Shown: positions 7,772 to 15,038 of the stretch, piece after piece | How positions within the stretch are numbered: position 1 is the stretch's first letter | Layout: every line of letters begins with the position of its first letter | DNA from: an uncultured Rikenellaceae bacterium | Lineage (GTDB): Bacteria; Bacteroidota; Bacteroidia; Bacteroidales; Rikenellaceae | NCBI GenBank assembly: GCA_947074135.1 | Contig: CAMTOL010000019.1 | Coordinates: 1-16,929, forward strand | Direction: 5' to 3' | DNA length: 16,929 nt | The notes under the pieces: generated by a model | Told to the model about the DNA's origin: nothing | Seen by the model: only the letters and a program-made list of their open reading frames with translations | Databases searched by the model: none | Program-made: the position numbers and the translations under genes

Positions 7772-8440
7772 CTACTTAATAGTGTTTACATTAAATAGTG
7801 TAGAAAAGTTTTTGCAAAACAGCTCTTTCACCCTCTCCATACTCTCTTCTCCACACTCTTTGAGTGTCGAAGTTACTCCTTTATCAGCCATACCGCAAGG
7901 GTTGATATAACTGAAATAGTTAAGATCAGTGCTAACATTAAGCGCGAATCCGTGCATTGTTACTTGTCGAGATGCTCTAACGCCAATAGCTGCAATTTTT
8001 CGAGCTTTGTGAGCAATATCGCCTTCAACCCAAACGCCAGTAGCGCCCTCAACCCTTCCGCTCTGAATTCCTAACTCTGCAACGGTGTTGATTATGGCTT
8101 GTTCGAGTAGCTCAATGTACACTCTGAGCGAGATGCCTAGTCTTTCGAGATTGAGAATTGGGTAGCCAACTAATTGACCGTAGCCGTGATATGTAATGTC
8201 GCCACCTCTGTCGGTTTTGTGGTACTCAGCGTTAATCTGTTTTAAAAAATCAGCATTGATAAGCAGGTTGTGGGCATCGCCACTTTTGCCTAGTGTATAG
8301 ACGTGTGGATGTTCGACGAGCATCAAAACGCCACATATTTCACCATCATTAGTCGCAATTTGTTCAAAATAGCTACGCTGTTTCTCAAGAGCTTCTCCAT
8401 AGTGCATTACACCAGTATCAACTATTTTAACATTTTTCAT
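7772..8440 (-). CDS. lipB: Octanoyl-[ACP]:protein N-octanoyltransferase
   Basis: Moves octanoate from octanoyl-ACP to the lipoyl domains of 2-oxoacid dehydrogenase complexes and the glycine-cleavage H protein, the first step of endogenous lipoate synthesis. The 222-residue product has the signature RGGDITYHGYGQ (78-89), the catalytic Lys148 in ARKIAAIG (146-153) and the acyl-acceptor Cys182 in INPCGM (179-184). The length is normal. The start ATG (8438-8440) lies 16 bases after the lipA stop, so the two form an operon whose products act one after the other on the same protein. Confidence 0.96.
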   Translation of the reverse strand: MKNVKIVDTGVMHYGEALEKQRSYFEQIATNDGEICGVLMLVEHPHVYTLGKSGDAHNLLINADFLKQINAEYHKTDRGGDITYHGYGQLVGYPILNLERLGISLRVYIELLEQAIINTVAELGIQSGRVEGATGVWVEGDIAHKARKIAAIGVRASRQVTMHGFALNVSTDLNYFSYINPCGMADKGVTSTLKECGEESMERVKELFCKNFSTLFNVNTIK

Positions 8441-8456
8441 TGCTTAATCAGATTTT

Positions 8457-9311
8457 TTAGAGTTTGGCGTGATAAGAGGAACGTACTAGTGGAGCACTCT
8501 CAATATGAGTAAAACCAATTCGTAGTGCTTCTTCTTTGTATTTTTCGAACGTTTGCGGAGTCACGTACTCTGCAACTTCGGTATGTGTTTTAGTAGGTTG
8601 GAGGTATTGACCTATGGTGGCACGTTTTACCCCAACGCTGTATAAATCTTTGAGAGTTTCAATCACCTCGTCGTAGCTCTCGCCCAGACCAACCATTAAT
8701 CCGCTTTTAGTCTGAACACCCTTCGAACTTAGATAACCTAAAACTCTTAGCGAGCAGTCGTAGGTAGCCCGTGAACGCACCATTGGTGTCACTCTGCGTA
8801 CCGTTTCCATATTGTGTCCTATGATGTGTGGTTGAGCGTCGATAATGATATCGAGCAGCTCCTCTTTACCATCAAAGTCGGGAATTAGCACCTCAATTGT
8901 GGTTTGAGGACATTTTTTTGCTATCTCTTTGATTGTCTGTGCCCAGTGATTTGCTCCGCCATCTTCGAGATCATCTCTATCGACAGATGTAATCACAGCG
9001 TGACGTAGCTCCATAATCTCAACAGAACGAGCAATTTTCTTAGGTTCGTTTATATCCAAAGGTAAAGGTCGTCCCGATGCAGTTGCACAGAAACGACAAT
9101 TGCGGGTGCAGATATCACCAGCTATCATAAAAGTTGCAGTCGCCGCGCTCCAACACTCCGAGATGTTGGGGCATTTACCGCTACTGCAAATGGTGTGAAG
9201 ACCATTCCTATCGACAAGCGACGCCACACGAGCATATTGCTCAGAGTGAGGTAGCCTTATTTTAAGCCAATCGGGCTTGTTGGTCTTCCCACATTTAGGA
9301 TGAGAAGCCAT
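8457..9311 (-). CDS. lipA: Lipoyl synthase (radical SAM)
   Basis: Inserts two sulfurs into protein-bound octanoyl groups made by LipB. The 284-residue protein has both iron-sulfur cluster motifs. The auxiliary cluster motif CX4CX5C is at Cys42, Cys47 and Cys53. The radical-SAM motif CX3CX2C is at Cys68, Cys72 and Cys75, inside MIAGDICTRNCRFC (62-75). The C-terminal RSSY (277-280), whose Ser binds the auxiliary cluster, is also present. GLMVGLGE lies in the second half. It is the first gene of the leftward lipA-lipB-recJ-ftsI row. An AT-rich region of 150 bases lies upstream, with a TAACTTTG motif about 27 bases before the start that may be a promoter element. Confidence 0.97.
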   Translation of the reverse strand: MASHPKCGKTNKPDWLKIRLPHSEQYARVASLVDRNGLHTICSSGKCPNISECWSAATATFMIAGDICTRNCRFCATASGRPLPLDINEPKKIARSVEIMELRHAVITSVDRDDLEDGGANHWAQTIKEIAKKCPQTTIEVLIPDFDGKEELLDIIIDAQPHIIGHNMETVRRVTPMVRSRATYDCSLRVLGYLSSKGVQTKSGLMVGLGESYDEVIETLKDLYSVGVKRATIGQYLQPTKTHTEVAEYVTPQTFEKYKEEALRIGFTHIESAPLVRSSYHAKL

Positions 9312-9337
9312 CTTATTACTATTTTTCTAACTGGTGT

Positions 9338-9345
9338 CAAAGTTA
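9338..9345 (-). promoter_or_regulatory. Candidate -7 element for lipA
   Basis: The minus strand reads TAACTTTG, a match to TAnnTTTG, ending 26 bases before the lipA start. A TTTG at the standard 19-21 base distance upstream is missing, so confidence is low. The surrounding 9312-9461 gap is very AT-rich, with long A and T runs and no hairpin I trust. Confidence 0.3.
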
Positions 9346-9461
9346 AGAATTTTTTTATAATTACTTTACTATTAACCGCAAAAAAATAAAAAAAACAAAG
9401 AAAAATTGTTAGATTTTATTTTTAGCACTCTAAAATTCAGTTAAAATATAGAATTTATTCT

Positions 9462-10613
9462 CTATTTGTGCTCTATAAACCTGTTGCTTAATAGTTTACG
9501 AATTGGCGTGTCGTATAGGCGCAAGCATAGATAAGCCAAGGCAATGCTGCCAAAGAAAAATGCCGCTGCTCCGGGGATAGATTCTGTAAATGTTAAATCG
9601 TTGTTCTTAACCCAAGCATAATATACCCAAAACAGAGGATAGTGGATCACGTAAAGTGGATAAGAGATGTCGCCAAGAAATTTGCATATACGATTTAAGT
9701 ATCTGCTTTTTATCTCGCCCGATGCCCCCATATATACAATGAGAGGGAATAGTATGATAATAGATACTGATTCGTACACTCCGTTTAACCATAATCGTTG
9801 CTCTCCTCCTAGACGAGGAACTGCTAAAAGAGTAATCAAGAAGATGGCGCATAACCAAAAAAACCGAACTCTTTTTGCGGGTTGTTTGAAAACTCGGAAA
9901 AGCAGAATACCTGCACTAAAGGAGAATAATAGGCGCAGAAAACCTCCTGAGAATTGAGTGCTTGTAAGTGAGAAGCCTACACACAAGTCGCCACTCGCGC
10001 CAAATATTGCAAAACTTGCTAGACCTAACGCTGCAAATGTTACCAATATTGAGAGTAGGGTGGTCGATAACCTGCGAATAAAGAGTACATACAGCAGATT
10101 GCCAATGTATTCGAATAACAGCGACCAGCTTGGTCCATTCAAAGGGTACATCTCGCTAAAGCCCCGAATCTCAATACCGGGAGTTGTGGGGATTAACAGA
10201 GCATTGAGAAGTGTGGCAACAATAAGAGCAATGAGAGTTACCTGAGATACGTCAGAGCCCTCGAACCCTTGAAAGTAAAAGAGTAAACCTCCGATTATAG
10301 CACCCATCACAACCATTGGTTGGAGTCGTATGAGCCTACGTTTGATAAACTCTTTAGTGCTCATTGTTTTACCAAGCCTATCGTCATAAGCATAGCCGAT
10401 GACAAAGCCAGATAGAATAAAAAAGAAGTCAACAGCCAAATATCCGTGCCCGATATAGTACTCTACGTGGTTTGATTGCTCTATTATAAATGTTTCGGAT
10501 ATGTGGAATAGTACTACCACAATGGCTGCAATACCTCGCAAACCATCGAGAATTTGGTAATGCGGTTTTGTGTTATCGAAAGCGGAGAGTGAAGCTTGTT
10601 TGTTTGTCTGCAT
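9462..10613 (-). CDS. Membrane O-acyltransferase (acyltransferase 3 family)
   Basis: A 383-residue integral membrane protein of the OafA/NodX-like acyltransferase 3 family, which transfers acetyl or other acyl groups to surface sugars or other envelope molecules. The family signature is at the first helix: LDGLRGIAAIVVVLFH (22-37) gives the R-X10-H pair Arg26 and His37. FFFILSGFVIGYAYDDRL follows at about 64-81. About ten hydrophobic segments can be counted, and DISYPLYVIHYPLFWVYY near the C-terminus is typical. There is no extra SGNH domain. The substrate cannot be told, because no glycan or O-antigen genes lie nearby. It is a single-gene unit between lipA and the divergent mqnA, separated from lipA by 150 bases. 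Confidence 0.9.
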   Translation of the reverse strand: MQTNKQASLSAFDNTKPHYQILDGLRGIAAIVVVLFHISETFIIEQSNHVEYYIGHGYLAVDFFFILSGFVIGYAYDDRLGKTMSTKEFIKRRLIRLQPMVVMGAIIGGLLFYFQGFEGSDVSQVTLIALIVATLLNALLIPTTPGIEIRGFSEMYPLNGPSWSLLFEYIGNLLYVLFIRRLSTTLLSILVTFAALGLASFAIFGASGDLCVGFSLTSTQFSGGFLRLLFSFSAGILLFRVFKQPAKRVRFFWLCAIFLITLLAVPRLGGEQRLWLNGVYESVSIIILFPLIVYMGASGEIKSRYLNRICKFLGDISYPLYVIHYPLFWVYYAWVKNNDLTFTESIPGAAAFFFGSIALAYLCLRLYDTPIRKLLSNRFIEHK

Positions 10614-10705
10614 AATGTTTCAAGTCCTTGTTTGGAAGGTTGAATTTAATGATTTATTGTTAAATAAGTGCAAGAAGCAGTCTGTTTTTTTCTAAAAAAA
10701 TCATA

Positions 10706-10729
10706 TTTATTGATAGTTTAATCAATAAA
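10706..10729. promoter_or_regulatory. Inverted repeat, operator-like
   Basis: A perfect 9-base inverted repeat, TTTATTGAT (10706-10714) and ATCAATAAA (10721-10729), with a 6-base spacer. It lies in the divergent region between the acyltransferase gene and mqnA, directly upstream of the putative mqnA -33 element. It could bind a dimeric regulator; no regulator gene is next to it. Confidence 0.4.
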
Positions 10730-10731
10730 AG

Positions 10732-10762
10732 TTTGTTTATTCGGATAAAAAGCCGAAATTTG
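10732..10762 (+). promoter_or_regulatory. Candidate promoter for mqnA
   Basis: TTTG (10732-10735), a 19-base spacer, then GAAATTTG (10755-10762). This matches the Bacteroidota -33 TTTG / -7 TAnnTTTG pattern except for one base in the -7 element. The spacer holds a small inverted repeat (TTCGG/CCGAA). Transcription starting near 10770 would leave a leader of about 75 bases before mqnA. Confidence 0.45.
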
Positions 10763-10781
10763 TAGTCGAAAATCCCCTAAA

Positions 10782-10807
10782 ACTGTTTCTTAATAACTTG
10801 AAACAGT
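10782..10807. promoter_or_regulatory. Inverted repeat in the mqnA leader
   Basis: ACTGTTTC (10782-10789) and GAAACAGT (10800-10807) form a perfect 8-base inverted repeat with a 10-base loop. It lies just downstream of the putative mqnA promoter and 37 bases before the start codon. It could be an operator dyad or a leader hairpin. Confidence 0.4.
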
Positions 10808-10844
10808 GTTAATAATTAATATTTAAAACGAATGGCTGACTCTG

Positions 10845-11582
10845 GTGATAGTAGTAGCAGTAGAATATCTAAACACACTGCCACTTATTTATGGCATTCG
10901 TTCTGCGGCATCATCTGAGCTGCAGTCTGGTTTGCTATTGGCTCCACCTGCGGGTTGCGCAACCTACGCCATTAATGGAATGTGCGATGTTGCACTCATT
11001 CCGGTAGGCGCACTCGACGAACTGATCGAGGCTCAACCACAAGCTCAAATTATTACAAATTACTGTATTTCGGCAACTGGAACAGTAGATACTGTTGCTC
11101 TGTTATCTAATTGTGCTGTGTCTGATGTTGAGCGCATCTATTTAGATGCTCATTCGCGCACTTCGGTTGAGTTGATAAAAGTACTATGTGAAAGATTGTG
11201 GAAAATTACACCACAGTTTATTGATGGACTTCCAGTTGATTGTAAGTTGAATGAAAATGAGGCTTTAGTTGCCATTGGCGACAAAGTTTTCGAGATTGAA
11301 GAATCTTATACAAATAAATATGATCTTAGCGAGGCTTGGCAGGAGTTGACTTCAATGCCATTTGTTTTTGCTGTTTGGGTGGCTTTGACTCCATCTGGAA
11401 TAGAGTCTGAATCGGAGTTGAACCGAGTCTTTGCGTATGGCGTAAGCAATATTGAGAGTGCTTTGCCCGACGATCCACTACGACCGAGGAACCTTCATTA
11501 CTTAACCTATTCTATTGAGTATGAGTTAAGTGAACGAAAACGCACTGCAATGCAATTCTTTAGAGAACTAATTAGTAATTAA
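10845..11582 (+). CDS. mqnA: Chorismate dehydratase MqnA (futalosine pathway)
   Basis: Converts chorismate to 3-enolpyruvyl-benzoate, the first step of the futalosine route to menaquinone. The 245-residue product has the MqnA fold markers: YLNTLPLIYG (8-17), PPAGCATYAINGMCDVALIPVGAL (34-57), LDAHSRTSVELIKVL (100-114), ALVAIGDKVFE (140-150), YDLSEAWQELTSMPFVFAVWV (159-179). It is at the short end of the family. The start is GTG 10845, giving the usual short N-terminus; an in-frame stop lies at 10824, and the ATG at 10832 is in another frame. The last four codons and the stop fall inside a 7-base repeat tract. No other mqn gene is in the window; the family also has periplasmic-binding-protein-like relatives, but the motifs favour MqnA. 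Confidence 0.85.
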   Translation: MIVVAVEYLNTLPLIYGIRSAASSELQSGLLLAPPAGCATYAINGMCDVALIPVGALDELIEAQPQAQIITNYCISATGTVDTVALLSNCAVSDVERIYLDAHSRTSVELIKVLCERLWKITPQFIDGLPVDCKLNENEALVAIGDKVFEIEESYTNKYDLSEAWQELTSMPFVFAVWVALTPSGIESESELNRVFAYGVSNIESALPDDPLRPRNLHYLTYSIEYELSERKRTAMQFFRELISN

Positions 11583-11604
11583 GAATTGGAGATTAAGAAT
11601 TGCA
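11570..11604. repeat. Heptad tract at the mqnA 3' end
   Basis: Five 7-base units in register: AATTAGT, AATTAAG, AATTGGA, GATTAAG, AATTGCA. Four of the five begin AATT. The 11-base word ATTAAGAATTG occurs twice, exactly 14 bases apart (11578 and 11592). The tract covers the last four mqnA codons and its stop (11580-11582), then runs into the 73-base gap before corA. Confidence 0.6.
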
Positions 11605-11655
11605 TTGCTTTGAGAAACGAGCCGCTAATTTTTAATCCCTTATTTTTAATTTACG

Positions 11656-12609
11656 ATGATTACACTATACCTAAAATCACTAAATAAAGTAGTTACTGAC
11701 CCAGATCAAAATCTATTTGAAGAGCTTGGTTATGATGATTTGTTGTGGATAGATCTGCTTGATCCGACCCCAAGAGAACGAAAATTGGTTGAGAACTTTA
11801 TGGATATCAATCTTCAGAGTCGTGAACAGGCCGAAGAGATTGAAACATCGTCGCGTTACTCAGAGAGTGAAAACTCGATTCAGTGTAACTCTAACTTCTC
11901 AATACTCAAAGAGGAGGGTTTTATTATTGAGCCAGTGTCGTTTACAATTGCTGAAGGGGTGTTGATTTCGAGTCGTACTTGCTATCTTCGAACTTTTGCG
12001 GAGGCTTCTCGGAAGCTCCAAATTTCGTATCGTACGCACACGACTGGTTATCACGTTTTGGTTTCGATTCTCGAAGCTCGAATTGATTTGGATGCCGATA
12101 TGGTCGAAATTATCTCGAAGCAGATTGCGGCAATTTCCAATTCGTCGTACGATGTTGATAAGACTGTTGATAAGGATAAACTGTTGCAAGTTAACCGTTT
12201 ACAGGAGAATACTATGCTGTTGCGTGAAACTATTTTTGACCGTCAACGACTACTTAGCGGTGTTCAGCGTTCTGAGCGTTTTCCTGACGATATCTACCCT
12301 CGAGTAGGCATTATGCTCAAGGACATTGGGTCGTTGTTGAACCACGCCGATTTTAATTTCGAACGCTTGGAATTTCTTCAAGATATGTTTATGGGTCTTA
12401 TCAATATTGAGCAGAATAAGATTATTAAGATGTTTACCGTCTTGTCTGTTCTCTTTATGCCTCCGACATTGATTGCTAGTGTTTATGGTATGAACTTCGA
12501 TTTGATGCCTGAACTTCAGTGGGAGTATGGTTATTTGTTTGCTATCTTCTTTATGATAGCCTCGATGGCAGCTACGTTGTTGTTCTTTAAACGCAAGAAG
12601 TGGTTATAG
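11656..12609 (+). CDS. corA: CorA-family divalent metal ion channel
   Basis: A homopentameric inner-membrane channel for Mg2+ or a related divalent ion. The 317-residue product has the CorA layout: an alpha/beta cytoplasmic domain (1-140), a long helical stalk (about 145-257), TM1 (about 258-277) ending in the selectivity motif GMN (278-280, in ASVYGMNFDLMPE), a short periplasmic loop, TM2 (about 292-311), and the basic tail FKRKKWL. The loop reads MPELQWE, close to the usual MPE. It follows mqnA after 73 bases and converges on priA with only 3 bases between stop codons. Zn2+ export (ZntB-like) is possible, but the GMN and MPE favour Mg2+. Confidence 0.93.
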   Translation: MITLYLKSLNKVVTDPDQNLFEELGYDDLLWIDLLDPTPRERKLVENFMDINLQSREQAEEIETSSRYSESENSIQCNSNFSILKEEGFIIEPVSFTIAEGVLISSRTCYLRTFAEASRKLQISYRTHTTGYHVLVSILEARIDLDADMVEIISKQIAAISNSSYDVDKTVDKDKLLQVNRLQENTMLLRETIFDRQRLLSGVQRSERFPDDIYPRVGIMLKDIGSLLNHADFNFERLEFLQDMFMGLINIEQNKIIKMFTVLSVLFMPPTLIASVYGMNFDLMPELQWEYGYLFAIFFMIASMAATLLFFKRKKWL

Positions 12610-12612
12610 TTT

Positions 12613-14550
12613 TTATTGTGGATCGGTTTGGACTTCGATTGTGACTCTGTTTCTGGCGGATAGTTTTGCATTGTTTTTTAATGCATTGTCTAGAAGTATT
12701 TTAGCTCGTGCAGACGAGCGTCCACGCTCTATTTTTAACAATAGCTGAACGATATGTTCGCCTCGCTGGCGTTCAACCATAGGTTGATGAAGTGGTGAAA
12801 GACGATGCGCAAAAATATCTCGAAGCTGTTTTTCGACAACCTTTGCAACCTCCATCACGGCTCTAAGTTCCCGACCTCGAAACTCAACCTTAACCATACG
12901 ACTGTGAGGCGGAAACATAGATGGCTGTCGCTGTGCTATCTGCTCGATGTAGAACTTGTCTGTTTTGTTGTTAATTGCGTCATTTACAGCGTCATAGTCT
13001 AGTCTTGAACTCTGAATTATCAACTCAGCACCAACCTCTCTGCACTTCGATGCCATTGTGCCAACAACTCGAAAAGTTTCTTCGTCTGCCCTAAAATCAG
13101 CTGTTGAAAGCATATTGTCAACATTTGCAATTACAGCTACCCCTACTTCACTCCAATCCACAAGTTCAACCACAACTGTTGTTCCAATGGCAATGTCCCA
13201 CCCGTTTTCTAATATTTTCTTAGGGTTTTCGACTAAAGTGTCCCCATCGAGGCGAATAATTTTAGCATCGGGAAATAGCTCCACGAGTTGTCGTTCGAGC
13301 TGTTGAGTGCCTCGTCCTTTTCGTCTCATTGTTCCACCACAAACCGAACATTTGACCTCAATTGAGGTTGAATAACCGCAATAGTGACAACCAAGTAGAT
13401 GCGAATGTAGATTTAATGAAGTTGAACAATTTGGGCATTGGGGAGTGTGAGAACAGATGTCACACTCTATGTAAGATGCAATACCGCGCCTGTTTTGAAG
13501 CATAACACATTTTTTGCCATTCTCAAGTGCCGCTCCGATATGCTCAATTGCATACTTCGAAATCATCTCCTTACCACGTTCAAGTATTATACTTTTTAGT
13601 TCCGCTAAAGACTTTTGAGGATCAACTCGTTGGTAGCTCCACGAGGCTGATGATTTAGCATTATAGTAGTTTTCAACTGTCGGAAACTGACTAATTAACA
13701 GCGTTTTACATTTATGTAGTGACCCTAACATTATCGCGCTATCACGAGCTGAAAAATAGGGAACGCGGTAGGAACGATAATAAAATGAGTGCTCTTCTGT
13801 GATTATGACAGTTGAGAGTGAGGAGTAGGGCAGTAGCAGTGCCGAGCGAGTGCCTACCACGACCTGTGGAGCGATACCTGTTGCCAGATTGATAGTTAAC
13901 CGAACTCTGTTTTTAGTCGAAGTGGCACTCGTGCATAGTTTCGAACTATAAAAAGGTTCGATAAGTGAGTGAATAGCAGCGGCTTTTTCAGGTGTCGGCG
14001 CAGTTATTAGCACTGTTTTGTTTTTTTCAATATATTTTGCAACAAGTGCTACAATATCAATATCTGAACTTGTGTGAAGCAGTGTAATTGCACTCTCATT
14101 TTCAATTTCAAATCCTAATTTTGGAGGTCTTATTTCGTTTTGAGGCTCAATCTCACTATCCTTTGACTCTACTTTACGTTTTTTTGCCTTTTTTGGTTTA
14201 ATGTAGCGTGAAGAGATACCGTCAAACTCATTTGAGAATAGTTGGGGGCAGAGCGTTCTAAGAGTCTCGCTAAGTGAGCAGAGGTAGTAGGAGCTAAACC
14301 ATTGGACGAACTTTCGTTGAGTTTCATTTATTAGTGGAACGCAATCTAAAACCTCAATTATGGGCTTGATTTTGTCACTGTTTTGCGGTTCAACAACATC
14401 TGTTTGCCAAACTATTCCAACGATATTTTTGCTCTTGCCTACTGGTACAGCCACACGACAACCAACGCTAACTCTCTCAGTAGTTGAGTAAGTTAGCGTT
14501 GGCAACGGTAGTGCAAGTGGCACAATTACCTCTATGAATCTACAATTCAT
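12613..14550 (-). CDS. priA: PriA-like replication restart protein lacking helicase ATPase motifs
   Basis: PriA binds stalled forks and starts DnaB reloading. This 645-residue product is shorter than the usual roughly 730-820. Retained: the N-terminal 3'-DNA-binding domain (VIVPLALPLPTLTYS, then GCRVAVPVGKSK at 30-41), all eight zinc cysteines (363, 366, 372, 375, 388, 391, 401, 404), the LQNRRGIASYIECDIC context (351-366), GRGTQQLE, and the C-terminal domain after FPPHSRMVKV (546-555). Lost: Walker A, where LLHTSSDIDIV (157-167) replaces the GVTGSGKTE region; the Asp of DEEH, now TEEH (251-254); GSATP, now ISQFP (286-290); the GTQMxxKGxxF motif, now GTTVVVELVDW (456-466); and QVAGRAGR, now GTMASKCR (497-504). 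The frame is open throughout, so it is not an obvious pseudogene. It probably binds DNA without unwinding it. Its ATG lies in a 7-base repeat tract. Confidence 0.85.
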   Translation of the reverse strand: MNCRFIEVIVPLALPLPTLTYSTTERVSVGCRVAVPVGKSKNIVGIVWQTDVVEPQNSDKIKPIIEVLDCVPLINETQRKFVQWFSSYYLCSLSETLRTLCPQLFSNEFDGISSRYIKPKKAKKRKVESKDSEIEPQNEIRPPKLGFEIENESAITLLHTSSDIDIVALVAKYIEKNKTVLITAPTPEKAAAIHSLIEPFYSSKLCTSATSTKNRVRLTINLATGIAPQVVVGTRSALLLPYSSLSTVIITEEHSFYYRSYRVPYFSARDSAIMLGSLHKCKTLLISQFPTVENYYNAKSSASWSYQRVDPQKSLAELKSIILERGKEMISKYAIEHIGAALENGKKCVMLQNRRGIASYIECDICSHTPQCPNCSTSLNLHSHLLGCHYCGYSTSIEVKCSVCGGTMRRKGRGTQQLERQLVELFPDAKIIRLDGDTLVENPKKILENGWDIAIGTTVVVELVDWSEVGVAVIANVDNMLSTADFRADEETFRVVGTMASKCREVGAELIIQSSRLDYDAVNDAINNKTDKFYIEQIAQRQPSMFPPHSRMVKVEFRGRELRAVMEVAKVVEKQLRDIFAHRLSPLHQPMVERQRGEHIVQLLLKIERGRSSARAKILLDNALKNNAKLSARNRVTIEVQTDPQ

Positions 14551-14573
14551 AATTCACAATTCATAATTCACAA
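14543..14573. repeat. Heptad tract containing the priA start codon
   Basis: On the minus strand, TGAATTATGAATTG occurs twice in tandem (14570-14557 and 14556-14543), that is four alternating 7-base units TGAATTA/TGAATTG. The priA ATG (14550-14548) is in the second copy. The same ATG in the first copy (14564-14562) opens a five-codon frame, MNCEL, whose TGA overlaps the priA ATG as ATGA. Confidence 0.8.
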
Positions 14574-14653
14574 CTATTACTGCGATTGAATTTTTGCTGA
14601 AAAAATAATTTTACAGTTATAAAAAGATGAAGTATGAATTCTTATTCTTTATT

Positions 14654-15007
14654 CTACTCGTCGTAAGAGTCAAGATCGATAACTTCGCTTACATACCAAC
14701 CTTCAAGTGCGTCCATAATACCCTCGAGATGCTCAGTAGCCTCCCCAACGCTCTTGCCGTCGAACCACTCCTCTTCGAAAGTGTCGGCAACAACTAGGTA
14801 GTCGCTGTCGCCGTTGTTGTGCTCCACGAAACGGAAAAAGCGAGGAGTGTCGTCACCGTCAGGTATCTCGTCAACCACTTCGAATATCATTTTAGGAGAG
14901 CCAGTAAATAGTATAAACTCGCTTTCAGGGTATTCGAACGAGGTGCAAGATGTAAAAAGTGGAAGTTCGCCACGTCCTGTGGTAATGTCTTTAAGTAATT
15001 GTTTCAT
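14654..15007 (-). CDS. Small acidic protein of unknown function
   Basis: I do not recognise this 117-residue protein. It has no signal peptide or membrane segment. It is very acidic: 29 Asp/Glu against 7 Lys/Arg, with acid clusters at EVVDEIPDGDD (43-53), ADTFEEEWFD (74-83) and the end DLDSYDE (111-117). Aromatic residues are frequent, so it is likely a small folded cytosolic domain, not a disordered tail. The frame is uninterrupted and begins with a normal ATG. It lies 103 bases upstream of priA on the same strand and 63 bases after the SIMPL-domain gene. The surface charge would suit a DNA-mimic or a binding protein, but nothing proves this. Confidence 0.7.
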   Translation of the reverse strand: MKQLLKDITTGRGELPLFTSCTSFEYPESEFILFTGSPKMIFEVVDEIPDGDDTPRFFRFVEHNNGDSDYLVVADTFEEEWFDGKSVGEATEHLEGIMDALEGWYVSEVIDLDSYDE

Positions 15008-15038
15008 AAGTCTTTAAAACTATTTTATTTTGTATTAA

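Noticed and set aside
9667..10245. Plus-strand open frames opposite the acyltransferase
   Set aside because: Antisense shadows of a convincing membrane protein; low-complexity, basic products with no motifs.
10832..10915. ATG at 10832 as the mqnA start
   Set aside because: It is in a different frame from MqnA and reaches a stop after a short Ser-rich peptide; the GTG at 10845 gives the family N-terminus.
12613..14550. priA as a pseudogene
   Set aside because: No stop or frameshift in 645 codons, and zinc cysteines and both DNA-binding ends are conserved; selective loss of ATPase motifs fits retained function better.
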